Assembly (NCBI GenBank): GCA_023266215.1
Contig: JAHFRQ010000017.1
Location: forward strand, 1 to 37,320
Origin: Gammaproteobacteria bacterium
Lineage (GTDB): Bacteria; Pseudomonadota; Gammaproteobacteria; Coxiellales; Coxiellaceae
Reading direction: 5' to 3'
DNA: 37,320 nucleotides
The notes beneath the pieces are model-generated. The model made no database searches. It saw only the letters and a program-made list of their open reading frames with translations, and was not told the DNA's origin. A program made the translations under genes and the position numbers. Positions 7,369 to 15,676 of the stretch are shown here, piece by piece. Every line of letters begins with the position of its first letter. Within the stretch, counting starts at the first letter, position 1.

Positions 7369-8387
7369 TTTTCAGTATCCATACTGTTTTTACTAATCAA
7401 GAACCACGTTAGCCACAAGCTCAATATAATTAAAAATAACAACCCAGCTATTGTGCTTCTGGTTATATGTAAATAGAAAAGGCACAATGGCAAACAAATA
7501 AAAAGATTTATAAATAGCATGCCGAGCGTGACTTGTTGGTGAGAAAAGCCGTTTTGCGTAAGGCGCTGATAAGCATGTTCTTTATGCGCGGATAGCCAAT
7601 TTTTTCTCTGAATCATGCGATAAATCAGCGTAAAACTGGCATCGGCAATAAAAAGCGAGAGTAAAATCCACCAAATCGGAAAAGCAAGCTGATGTTGATT
7701 ATTCGTAATCCACATGAGCATCGCCAAAATATAGCCGATAAAACCACTGCCAATATCACCCATAAAAATTTTGGCCGGCGGCCAATTGACTATTAAAAAC
7801 CCCAGTATAGAAAAAGTCAGTGCAAAGCAAATTAAAGCGGTATCGACAAAGCCTGAAAAAAACAAGAAACAGCCTGCGGCAAAACTTACAAAAACAGCTT
7901 CCATCGAAGCTAAGCCATCAATTCCGTCCATAAAATTATATAAATTAATAAACCAGACTGTAATAATTATGGCAAGAATAAAAAATAGAATGGGTGCATA
8001 TAAATATTGAGAACCAAAAAATAAATCCGGGATCCCATGCAGCCAAGTCAACCCCCACACCGCAGATAATAAATGTGTTAATGCACGCCAATGGCTTTTA
8101 ACGTGAAACAAATCATCGCAATAACCAATGCCGGCAATAAAAATGCCACCCAATAGCGCAATAAAAATATTGCTTGAAATTAATTGATTTAAAAATAAAA
8201 CAATAAGCACAACATAAAATAAAAATACAAACGCCAGCCCGCCGCCGCGAGGCGTTGGTAATTGATGAGAGCTGCGCTCATTGGGAATGTCTAAAATATT
8301 TTTTTTGATGGAATAAAAACGAATTAAATGGGTCATTAAAAACGACAGAAGGGTTAACAGCGTACATAATATCCCTATTTTTATCAT
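7356..8387 (-). CDS. wbpL: Undecaprenyl-phosphate sugar-1-P transferase (WbpL/WecA family)
   Basis: 343 residues, a polytopic GT4/MraY-type membrane enzyme with about ten hydrophobic spans. It moves a HexNAc-1-phosphate from UDP-sugar to undecaprenyl phosphate, starting the O-repeat. Diagnostic motifs are PTPRGGG (45-50), the DD pair (91-92), NFMDGIDGLA (151-160), FMGDIGS (208-214) and HKEHAYQRL (268-276). The start directly abuts the stop of the WbpV-like gene and the 3' end overlaps wbpM. In Pseudomonas, WbpL of this context prefers FucNAc or QuiNAc, which fits the flanking genes; WecA-like GlcNAc specificity cannot be excluded from sequence. Confidence 0.93.
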   Translation of the reverse strand: MIKIGILCTLLTLLSFLMTHLIRFYSIKKNILDIPNERSSHQLPTPRGGGLAFVFLFYVVLIVLFLNQLISSNIFIALLGGIFIAGIGYCDDLFHVKSHWRALTHLLSAVWGLTWLHGIPDLFFGSQYLYAPILFFILAIIITVWFINLYNFMDGIDGLASMEAVFVSFAAGCFLFFSGFVDTALICFALTFSILGFLIVNWPPAKIFMGDIGSGFIGYILAMLMWITNNQHQLAFPIWWILLSLFIADASFTLIYRMIQRKNWLSAHKEHAYQRLTQNGFSHQQVTLGMLFINLFICLPLCLFYLHITRSTIAGLLFLIILSLWLTWFLISKNSMDTEKCLT

Positions 8388-9356
8388 TCACTTTCCTTGT
8401 GCGTCAATCATCTCAGGTAAAACAGCTTGCAATGTCAGCTGTGGCTTAAAATTTAACACACTGTTGCAGTATAAAGAGCAGTACTCAGCATTACCAAACA
8501 ATTTTTTAACAGCTTGTGAGTTGATTGGCAAGCGTTTGCCCGATAATTTTTCAACTAAATCGCCTATTGTTGAAAACAATCTCCAAAATAAAAATGGCAT
8601 ATAAATATTTATCGATTTTTTATGTAACGCCGCACGTATTGCATGGTAAATCTTAAAAGTTGAATAAGATATTGTGTCAGTTAAAATAAAAATTTTCTGG
8701 TTTGGTTTTTCAGTAAAAGCCGCTAACAGCGCGGCTTTGCATAAATCATCAAGTGCGATCATGGATTTTCTATTATCAATACGAGGCGGTGGTGGAAAAT
8801 AACCTTTGGCAATACCCTTGATCATTGCAGCTAGATTACCTTTGCAGCCTGCGCCGTAAACTAGCGTGGGCCTTAAAATAATAGGATCATCTGACAGCGC
8901 CAAAACAGCTTCTTCTGCCATGCGCTTTGCAGCACCGTAAGCACACGTTGGCAGCGCATCCCAGTTTTCATCAAGGCAGACATCGCTTTCTGCGCAGGCT
9001 TTAATAGAGCTAAAATAAATAAAGCGGTTTGTTCCTGCTCTTTTGGCTTCATTGAGCAAATAAACTGTACCCTCATAGTTGGTTTTATGATGCTGTATTG
9101 CAAACTGTGGATTTTCTTCATCAAAGGCATGTGCAAAACCAGCCAAATGAAAGATAACATCAACGTCATCACAAATCCCTAGCAGTGAAAGAGGTTCTGT
9201 CACATCGCCCCTATGCCACGTTATTTGCTTTGAATAATTTGGCTGTCTCGATAAAGCGTGTACTTTGAAGCCATTTTCAAGCAAATACGCACAAAGTCTT
9301 TTGCCGATAAAGCCAGTTGCGCCTGTGACTAATGCTGTTTTTCTAGCGTCTTCCAT
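8388..9356 (-). CDS. wbpV: NAD-dependent sugar-nucleotide epimerase/reductase (WbpV-like)
   Basis: 322 residues from ATG 9356. An in-frame ATG seven codons earlier (9377) has no ribosome site, while ATG 9356 has GGAG four bases upstream, so 9356 is preferred. It is an extended SDR with TGATGFIG at 11-18 and the catalytic pair Tyr140-x3-Lys144 (CAYGAAKRMAEE). The order reductase, WbpL-like transferase, WbpM-like dehydratase matches the Pseudomonas wbpV-wbpL-wbpM set. There WbpV reduces the 4-keto product of WbpM to make UDP-QuiNAc or UDP-FucNAc. The function here rests mainly on that context; a 4-epimerase role is the alternative. It overlaps the preceding gene by 14 bp. Confidence 0.82.
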   Translation of the reverse strand: MEDARKTALVTGATGFIGKRLCAYLLENGFKVHALSRQPNYSKQITWHRGDVTEPLSLLGICDDVDVIFHLAGFAHAFDEENPQFAIQHHKTNYEGTVYLLNEAKRAGTNRFIYFSSIKACAESDVCLDENWDALPTCAYGAAKRMAEEAVLALSDDPIILRPTLVYGAGCKGNLAAMIKGIAKGYFPPPPRIDNRKSMIALDDLCKAALLAAFTEKPNQKIFILTDTISYSTFKIYHAIRAALHKKSINIYMPFLFWRLFSTIGDLVEKLSGKRLPINSQAVKKLFGNAEYCSLYCNSVLNFKPQLTLQAVLPEMIDAQGK

Positions 9357-10098
9357 GATGCTCCGAAACAATTTCATGCATCGACATTATTTTATAGTTA
9401 TTGTTAAAAACAAACTCAATTATTTTTTGGATGCTATTTCGCACGCCATGTCCCTTATGCTCTATTTTCGCTAAATCAGAGGATTGCAAGTTATTCCACG
9501 CCTCTCGACTAACGCTGTCTTTTATTTTTCGCGTATAACTAAAGTCAGGTGTGTTAAACGCCATGTGGGCTGGATGAAAATTAATAATTTTTAATCCAGG
9601 CGTTTTTAAACGCGGAATAAGGCTGTTAAAATTGAGTGTCGGATCCATTAACAAATAGCCACCGTCTTCTAAAAAAATCGGCAAGCTAAGCAATCCACTG
9701 CGATGTAGCAGCGGTTTTATATTTGATTCACAACGTGTGCAGTGATTAGATACAAATTTAAATCCACGTTTGAAAAATTCATCCATAATGTCATTCACTT
9801 CAAAATAACGGTGACAGCGAAATCCATCCGCTTCAGGAACTAATTTCTTACAGTAATCTATGACTTCAATAAAAGAATTGCCATGTGAGCTTTCAGGTAG
9901 AAAATTGGGATGAATGAGCAATTCTACTTTTTTTTCATTGCTCAGTTGATCCAAAAATAAACTTGGATTGGTATTAAAATAGGTTAATTTTAATTGATCC
10001 GCAGATAAAATTTCGTGAGAATATTGTATGACGGCTTCAGATGCCCAATCAATATCCGATGAAAAACAAAAAACAGGTTCGTGATCCCAGCTAGGCAT
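9343..10098 (-). CDS. WbmS-like polysaccharide deacetylase-fold protein
   Basis: 251 residues. It has features of a divergent NodB-type fold: SSDIDWAS near the N-terminus in the position of the metal-binding TFDD motif, LLIHPNF in the first third, GFRCHRYFEV, and NFHPAHM in the last third. This pattern fits the WbmS family found in Bordetella and other O-antigen loci, which is thought to act on sugar N-acetyl groups, though its substrate is not settled. There is no signal peptide, so it should act in the cytoplasm on nucleotide or lipid-linked sugar. It overlaps the acetyltransferase gene by 8 bp upstream and the WbpV-like gene downstream. Paired with an acetyltransferase, it could swap the acyl group on one sugar. 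Confidence 0.7.
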   Translation of the reverse strand: MPSWDHEPVFCFSSDIDWASEAVIQYSHEILSADQLKLTYFNTNPSLFLDQLSNEKKVELLIHPNFLPESSHGNSFIEVIDYCKKLVPEADGFRCHRYFEVNDIMDEFFKRGFKFVSNHCTRCESNIKPLLHRSGLLSLPIFLEDGGYLLMDPTLNFNSLIPRLKTPGLKIINFHPAHMAFNTPDFSYTRKIKDSVSREAWNNLQSSDLAKIEHKGHGVRNSIQKIIEFVFNNNYKIMSMHEIVSEHHGRR

Positions 10099-10585
10099 GT
10101 TGATCCCCGTTATTAATTAGATCAAACATAATTAAATGTGGCACATTGTGCAAATTAGTAATTTTATCCTTAAAAAAACCCGCTTTTTCCATTGCCCTAA
10201 TGCTGCCGATATTATCGGGCTGAACATAGGCAAAGATAGCATCAGAAAATCGTAAAGAGCGCACTAATGCGCTGCCCAACCGAAATGCGATAGAGGCAAC
10301 GCCCTTTCCGTGCATGGTATGAGAGATATTAATGCTTACTTTTGCTGCATCTTTGATTAAATCAGAATTTTTGTGATAACGAATTTGTCCAACGGGGATG
10401 TTATCAGCTTCGATAATAAAAAAAAGGCAGTTTGAGTCATTGAGCGACTTCTCAAACCAGCTTTGATGCTCTTCAAATGACAGGGCACGCGTTGTACCCA
10501 TCCAAGGAATGGTGGTTGGCTCGTTTCGCCAAGCAAGGACATTATGCGAATCATCCTTGTGGGCTTTGCGTAAAGTAATATCCAT
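10091..10585 (-). CDS. GNAT-family N-acetyltransferase (sugar-modifying)
   Basis: 164 residues, a complete RimJ/RimL-type GNAT domain: N-terminal RKAHKDDSHNVLAWRNE, central VGQIRYH strand, the acetyl-CoA loop around MHGKGVASIAF (a degenerate Q/RxxGxG/A) and C-terminal NIGSIRAMEKAGFF. Similar proteins such as PseH acetylate amino groups of nucleotide sugars. It is the first gene of the minus-strand block, directly behind a recognisable promoter (10615-10644), with no clear ribosome site. It overlaps the WbmS-like deacetylase by 8 bp. The likely role is N-acylation of an amino sugar in this glycan; the acceptor cannot be deduced. Confidence 0.8.
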   Translation of the reverse strand: MDITLRKAHKDDSHNVLAWRNEPTTIPWMGTTRALSFEEHQSWFEKSLNDSNCLFFIIEADNIPVGQIRYHKNSDLIKDAAKVSINISHTMHGKGVASIAFRLGSALVRSLRFSDAIFAYVQPDNIGSIRAMEKAGFFKDKITNLHNVPHLIMFDLINNGDQHA

Positions 10586-10614
10586 ATTTAAATTGCTTTT
10601 ATTGGCACGTTTGC

Positions 10615-10644
10615 ATAATATTTTGCTTACACATCTTATTACAA
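10615..10644 (-). promoter_or_regulatory. Promoter of the minus-strand initiation block
   Basis: On the minus strand TTGTAA (10644-10639) is 18 bp from TATTAT (10620-10615), matching 4/6 and 5/6 of the sigma-70 consensus. Transcription would begin near 10608, about 22 bases before the GNAT start codon. It appears to be the main promoter for the six genes down to 4244. Confidence 0.5.
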
Positions 10645-10648
10645 ACAG

Positions 10649-10663
10649 CGTTTAGGGTAAACG
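10649..10663. repeat. Short palindrome before the WbuB-like gene
   Basis: CGTTTA-GGG-TAAACG is a perfect 6-bp inverted repeat with a 3-bp centre, ending six bases before ATG 10670 and next to the divergent promoter. It could be an operator or a small leader hairpin over the ribosome site (CGGA at 10662-10665). It may be chance. Confidence 0.35.
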
Positions 10664-10669
10664 GATTTT

Positions 10670-11932
10670 ATGCATATTTTATTTATAACGGATAATTTTT
10701 ATCCTGAAGGCAACGCTATTGCAAGTCGTGTGTATGAACGTGCTTGTTATTGGGTAAAATGGGGGCACACCGTAACGGTGATCACTTCAGCGCCGAACTT
10801 TCCAGAAGGAAAATTATATGCCGGCTATCAAAACAAATGGTTTCAAAGAGAAAATCTGAACGGAATTAGTGTCATTCGCGTCAAAACGTTTATTCAAAGC
10901 AATAAGGGTTTTTTCTTGCGAATAGTAGATTTTCTATCATTTATGCTCCCTGCCTTTTTTGTTGCGCTATTCCAAAAAAAACCGGGTGCGATTGTTGCAA
11001 CTTCACCACAGTTTTTTGGCGCGATTGCAGCTTGTCTGGCCTCAAAATGTAAACGAGTGCCGTTTTTCTTAGAGCTCGGTGATATTTGGCCGGCTTCTAT
11101 TGTGGGCGTTGGCGCGATGAAAGAAAGTATTATTATCCGAATATTAGAAAAAATAGAACTCTGGCTATATCGCATAAGCAATAAAATTATTGTTGTCTCG
11201 CCCCATTTTAAAGATGATTTAACTAAACGTGGCGTGTCGGCTGAAAAAATTGCTATTATTTTAAACGGTGTTGATTTATCGAAATATGCACCAAAACCAA
11301 AATCTCAACTAGTATTAAAAAAATATGCTGTTTTAGAAAATAAATTTATTATTGGCTATATTGGCACGCACGGAATGGCGCATGCGTTAGAAAATGTACT
11401 GAAAACAGCGGAAATTTTAAGAAACAATAGTCAGATTCAATTTATGTTTGTAGGAACAGGCGCTGAAAAAGAATATTTAGTGCTAAAAGCTCGCGAAATG
11501 AAATTGAGCAATGTGATTTTTATTCCAGCACAATCTAAAGCCGATATTTCAGATTATTGGAGTCTGTGTGATATAGCTCTGGTGCATTTTAAAAACTCAC
11601 CGGCTTTTTCATCAGCCGTTCCCTCTAAAATTTTTGAAGCAATGGGAATGGGTTTGCCCATTATATTGTCATCACCCAAGGGTGCTGCCAGTGATATTAT
11701 TATCGGTGAGAAAGTAGGCTTATGCGTGTTGCCTGAAAACCCCGATGACTTAGCAGCAGCTGTCTTAAAGCTTTATAATGATCAGGAGTTGCTATTAGAA
11801 TATGCTAAAACAAGCCAATTATCAGCCAAAAATCACACGCGTGAAGCGCAAGCGCACTATTTTCTAGAAGCTATTTTAATCGAATTAGGACAACAGCATT
11901 TAGCTTGTTCTGATCAAGCTCAACCCGAATAG
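10670..11932 (+). CDS. wbuB: GT4 glycosyltransferase, WbuB-like
   Basis: 420 residues, a complete GT-B fold. The N-terminal half opens with MHILFITDNFYPEGNAIASR and has the LELGDIWPASI segment typical of the WbuB group, whose characterised members add L-FucNAc to the lipid-linked repeat unit. The C-terminal half carries the IGYIGTHGMAHALEN sugar-nucleotide strand and an E-x7-E-like PSKIFEAMGMGLPIIL motif. FucNAc transfer would fit the WbpV/L/M-like genes next door. The gene is transcribed alone, divergent from the GNAT gene. Its last 62 bp overlap the convergent heparinase-like gene. Confidence 0.88.
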   Translation: MHILFITDNFYPEGNAIASRVYERACYWVKWGHTVTVITSAPNFPEGKLYAGYQNKWFQRENLNGISVIRVKTFIQSNKGFFLRIVDFLSFMLPAFFVALFQKKPGAIVATSPQFFGAIAACLASKCKRVPFFLELGDIWPASIVGVGAMKESIIIRILEKIELWLYRISNKIIVVSPHFKDDLTKRGVSAEKIAIILNGVDLSKYAPKPKSQLVLKKYAVLENKFIIGYIGTHGMAHALENVLKTAEILRNNSQIQFMFVGTGAEKEYLVLKAREMKLSNVIFIPAQSKADISDYWSLCDIALVHFKNSPAFSSAVPSKIFEAMGMGLPIILSSPKGAASDIIIGEKVGLCVLPENPDDLAAAVLKLYNDQELLLEYAKTSQLSAKNHTREAQAHYFLEAILIELGQQHLACSDQAQPE

Positions 11933-13496
11933 TGCGCGTATTGATTAATTTCCCAAACGATTCTGCATATTGATTACTAATTATAGTAATATTATTTTCA
12001 GTGATCAATTCAATAATAATATTATTTTTTAATTTAATTTTTATTATATTATTTTCATGAGAGTTTATTTCACAATCAGGATGTAAATGAAAATACGCAA
12101 AAGCTGAATAAACTGGTTTGGTCACAGTATCATGTATTTCAATTTGATTATCAGCAATAATCCATTGGCGTTGATGCAATAAATTTTTTGAAATTTTCTC
12201 ATAGCCATTATGTGCAGCATTAATAATAATATTATTTTTATTTTCAGTGATATCAATATGTTTTATTTTTGCCCGTTTTGCAACGCGAAAAGCATGCCAC
12301 ACATCGGAAGAATTAAGATTGTTGATTTCAACTGTATTATGGGCTGTAGTACTTCTTTCAAATTGTCTGCGCTGTGAGTATCCATAACAAGATGTGCCCA
12401 AGTTGATAAATAAAGGCAGATTTTGAATCATTAATTCAAACGATAACGTATCTGCATGCGCATGCGCCGGCAAAAAATCGGGTCCAATATTGCCCACATC
12501 GCATATTAATTTAAAATTAGGCTGATTTATAATAATATAACCCGAATCTGACAAATAATTTAATTTTTTACTTTCAAAATTTATTTTATAGCCTAATTGA
12601 TCAGCGTAATTAAAAATTGTTTCTGGATCAGAAAATAGATTATTTGACGCATCATTAAAATAACTGATCTTTAAATCAGATCTCTTCATTAGATTCAGCC
12701 AAGTAAGCATATTGCTTATTTCTGTTGACCAGATAAATTTTTCTGATTTATTATAAATATTAAAAATAGCTTGTAAATCTAATAATCCTTCTAAAAAAAT
12801 ACTGTGATACATCGGGCTTAACTCAAAATGTCCGCCATCGGCCAATACTTGATTTTTTATTTCTTTTTTTAATCCCATCAATGCTTTTTTAAGCCATTTT
12901 GCAGACTCTGTCGTTTCAAAAAATAATCCCGCAAAGCAAAGTGCTTTAAAATTTTCAAATAAGTGATTGCCTAATAAGTGATATTCAAGATTTTTATTTA
13001 AAAATCGGGCCTGTAAATACAGTGATGTCAATATTTTTTCTGATAACACATTTCCCTTTAAAGCATATTTAATGATATTCACTATGCGAAGTGACAATGG
13101 AAAAGATTTCCACCCTACCCCTAAAAAAGCGGGATTTTCATCAATCCATCTTTCCAATAGATCATAAGCTTTTTGGTGTTGTGTCAAATCAGCTGATTGT
13201 AATGCATCAAAGTAATGCAAATTATATAACCATAAACCCGCTTGATTTTTATCATTCCAAATGGTCTTATGATTAATTTCTGCTGTGTGATTTAAAAAAG
13301 TTGCCATATTGTTATTAAAATATATTATACTATTTTCAATAAATTTAAATTCAGAATATATTTTTCTAAGCAATATTTTTTTTATATTTACATTTTGAGA
13401 AATCTTTGGTTTATAAATACGATATAAAATTCGATAATAAATCTGCTTGGGTTTTAAGTATTTTAGTGTGTGAAAGTAGCGGGATAGGTTAGTCAT
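11871..13496 (-). CDS. Heparinase II/III-like protein
   Basis: 541 residues, very AT-rich. The N-terminal alpha-helical toroid (about 60-330) has NHLFENFKALCF and GHFELSPMYHSIFLEGLLDL; the C-terminal beta-sandwich domain begins with PAHAHADTLSFEL, the family's conserved His/Asp cluster, followed by RSTTAHNTVEINN. Family members cleave uronate-containing polysaccharides or, by analogy with dermatan epimerases, could epimerise uronates. No signal peptide is visible, so a cytoplasmic or atypically exported location is puzzling for a lyase. The start overlaps the stop of the bi-domain oxidoreductase by four bases, and the two are often neighbours in polysaccharide clusters. The 3' end overlaps wbuB by 62 bp. 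Confidence 0.87.
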   Translation of the reverse strand: MTNLSRYFHTLKYLKPKQIYYRILYRIYKPKISQNVNIKKILLRKIYSEFKFIENSIIYFNNNMATFLNHTAEINHKTIWNDKNQAGLWLYNLHYFDALQSADLTQHQKAYDLLERWIDENPAFLGVGWKSFPLSLRIVNIIKYALKGNVLSEKILTSLYLQARFLNKNLEYHLLGNHLFENFKALCFAGLFFETTESAKWLKKALMGLKKEIKNQVLADGGHFELSPMYHSIFLEGLLDLQAIFNIYNKSEKFIWSTEISNMLTWLNLMKRSDLKISYFNDASNNLFSDPETIFNYADQLGYKINFESKKLNYLSDSGYIIINQPNFKLICDVGNIGPDFLPAHAHADTLSFELMIQNLPLFINLGTSCYGYSQRRQFERSTTAHNTVEINNLNSSDVWHAFRVAKRAKIKHIDITENKNNIIINAAHNGYEKISKNLLHQRQWIIADNQIEIHDTVTKPVYSAFAYFHLHPDCEINSHENNIIKIKLKNNIIIELITENNITIISNQYAESFGKLINTRTIRVELDQNKLNAVVLIRLK

Positions 13497-15580
13497 CTCC
13501 TCAAAAACTCCCCAATCTCAATCGAAATTCTAGAGACTTCAATAATCTCATCAAATAGTATGGGAGAAGTTTTGGCGTTTTTAATAGCGTTAATAAACGC
13601 AGCAACGCATTCGGTTTGGCCTTTATTTTGCTTATAAAAATTTTGTTTTTTAAAATTTTTAAAGCCAAAGCCTGTTAACTTTCTAAAATTATTTAAATGC
13701 AATATTTTATTATTACAAAATACTTCTAGTGTTTCTTTTGGAAAACTTTTATGGCCGTTAGATAAATAATGAATCGCACCAGAAGAGCCGTCCAAAAATT
13801 TTAATGTAATAATGGCAGAATCTGACAGTATAGATTCGGCATGCCAGCTAGTAATACTATTACCTGCTAAATAGCGCAATAAATCAATAAAATGACAGGC
13901 TTCACCAATAATTCTGCCGCCGCCAATATTAATATCTTGCGTCCAGTGTGTTGATGGAATAAATCCTGCATTGACAGTCATAATAAATGATTTAGGCGCT
14001 TTTTCTTTTGTTAATAATTTTTTAATGGTTTGAGCATGAGGAGAAAATCTTCTGTTAAATCCAATCATCAGTAAATTATTTTTATTTTTTTCATAAGCGT
14101 ATTTTATTTTTTCAAGTTGATTCAAATAAATTGCCAATGGTTTTTCGACAAAAACATGTTTATTATTTTCAAGCGCTTGAATAATTTGCTCAGCATGCAA
14201 ATGATGTTGTGTTGCAATCACAGCACAATTAATATTTTTATCATTGAAAATAAGCTGCTCATCTGTTGCAGCGTGTTGAAATCCGAGTTTTTTGGCTAGT
14301 CGCTTTGCGCTAATACCTTGGTTTGACACAACCGTGTGAAAATAAATGCCTGTTTTTTTAAAAGCCGGCGCTAAAATAGCGGCGCCATAATTTCCAGCAC
14401 CTAATAATCCCATTTGAATGGTTGACTGGCTTGCTTGATGATTTAAAGTAATTTTATTTTGAATTTTTTCGGTTAATAAATAATTAGAATAATTAATTAA
14501 AATACCCAAAACAGATTTATTTTTTTCTAGCTCAATATATGCTTTTTCAGATTCACTAATATCAAATTCTGCGGAAATTAAGGGTTTTATACTTAAAATA
14601 CCTTGCGACATCATGTCTAATACAGCTTCAAAATTGCGCTGCTGCGTCCATCTGACAAATCCAACCGGATAATCTTGCCCATTTTTTTCGTAATTTTCAT
14701 CGTATCGTCCAGGACCATAGGAACAAGATACTTGAAAACTTAATTCTTTTTCGTAAAAATCAGCGCGCGATAATTCTTTTCCGATGACGCCGATTAAAAT
14801 AATGCGTCCGCGTTTTCGAGATATAACGGCTGCTTGATGTAGCAATTCATTGCTTTGCGTTGCGGCTGTAATAATAACCGCATCAACGCCTCTTGCTCGA
14901 GAAAAAAGTGCCGCGGTTGTTATTAAGCTGTCAGGATGAGCCACTTCAGCGCCAAACTGCTCGGCTAATGCACATTTTTGCTCATCAAAATCAACACCCA
15001 ATACACGACAGCCATTGGCTTTTAATAGTTGAACGGCCAATAATCCAATTAACCCTAAGCCAATCACCACATAACACTCGCCGAGCGTGGGTTGCGATAA
15101 TCGAATGCCTTGCAGTGCAATTGCAGAAACCACTGTAAATGCCGCTGTTTCATCTGAAACATTGTCAGGAATTCTTGCGCAGCCATTTTGAGCAACCCGA
15201 ATGATTTCTGCATGATAACCATTTGACACAACGCGATCACCGACCGAAAATCCGGTGATTTTATCACCTACTTCAATTATTTTTCCGACATTACAATATC
15301 CCAATGGTATTGGCTGATCCAATTTTGATTTGACCGCATTTATGGTAGAAAAAAACCCATCAGTTTTGATTTTTTCTAACACCATGGCGACTTTATCGGG
15401 TTGCTGCTTTATTTTTTTGAGCCAATTGGCTTTGCCAAACTCTAACAACATTCTTTCAGTCCCAGCTGACACCAGTGTTTTGGTGGTTTCAACTAGCATT
15501 GTGGTGGATAAATTTTTAGGGCACGGCACATTTTCTATCATAGTTTGGCCGGTTTGGAGAGATTGGAGGATTTGGTGCAT
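13493..15580 (-). CDS. Bi-domain oxidoreductase (MDR + Gfo/Idh/MocA fusion)
   Basis: 695 residues from ATG 15580, which has AGGA eight bases upstream. A longer frame to 15667 lacks a ribosome site and looks non-protein. The first half is a zinc-less medium-chain dehydrogenase: GroES-like part 25-150, Rossmann motif GLGLIG 174-179. The second half is a Gfo/Idh/MocA oxidoreductase: GAGNYGA 394-400, EKP near 478, and GGGRIIGEACHFIDLLRYLAG with the catalytic His. Such fusions occur in many polysaccharide clusters beside heparinase-like genes; the substrate is unknown, presumably a nucleotide-linked or polymer-linked sugar. A TATACT -10 lies at 15610-15605, with no good -35. Confidence 0.88.
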   Translation of the reverse strand: MHQILQSLQTGQTMIENVPCPKNLSTTMLVETTKTLVSAGTERMLLEFGKANWLKKIKQQPDKVAMVLEKIKTDGFFSTINAVKSKLDQPIPLGYCNVGKIIEVGDKITGFSVGDRVVSNGYHAEIIRVAQNGCARIPDNVSDETAAFTVVSAIALQGIRLSQPTLGECYVVIGLGLIGLLAVQLLKANGCRVLGVDFDEQKCALAEQFGAEVAHPDSLITTAALFSRARGVDAVIITAATQSNELLHQAAVISRKRGRIILIGVIGKELSRADFYEKELSFQVSCSYGPGRYDENYEKNGQDYPVGFVRWTQQRNFEAVLDMMSQGILSIKPLISAEFDISESEKAYIELEKNKSVLGILINYSNYLLTEKIQNKITLNHQASQSTIQMGLLGAGNYGAAILAPAFKKTGIYFHTVVSNQGISAKRLAKKLGFQHAATDEQLIFNDKNINCAVIATQHHLHAEQIIQALENNKHVFVEKPLAIYLNQLEKIKYAYEKNKNNLLMIGFNRRFSPHAQTIKKLLTKEKAPKSFIMTVNAGFIPSTHWTQDINIGGGRIIGEACHFIDLLRYLAGNSITSWHAESILSDSAIITLKFLDGSSGAIHYLSNGHKSFPKETLEVFCNNKILHLNNFRKLTGFGFKNFKKQNFYKQNKGQTECVAAFINAIKNAKTSPILFDEIIEVSRISIEIGEFLRR

Positions 15581-15676
15581 GATAAATATCCTTATTTGTC
15601 TTGCAGTATAATTTTTCTTTTGCGAATTGGGTAGTAATTTTGACAGAAAGTGAGACAATAAAGCCACTTCGGAAAA

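Noticed and set aside
15581-15667. 29-residue extension of the bi-domain oxidoreductase
   Set aside because: ATG 15580 has a good ribosome site and starts the conserved domain; the extension occupies the intergenic region.
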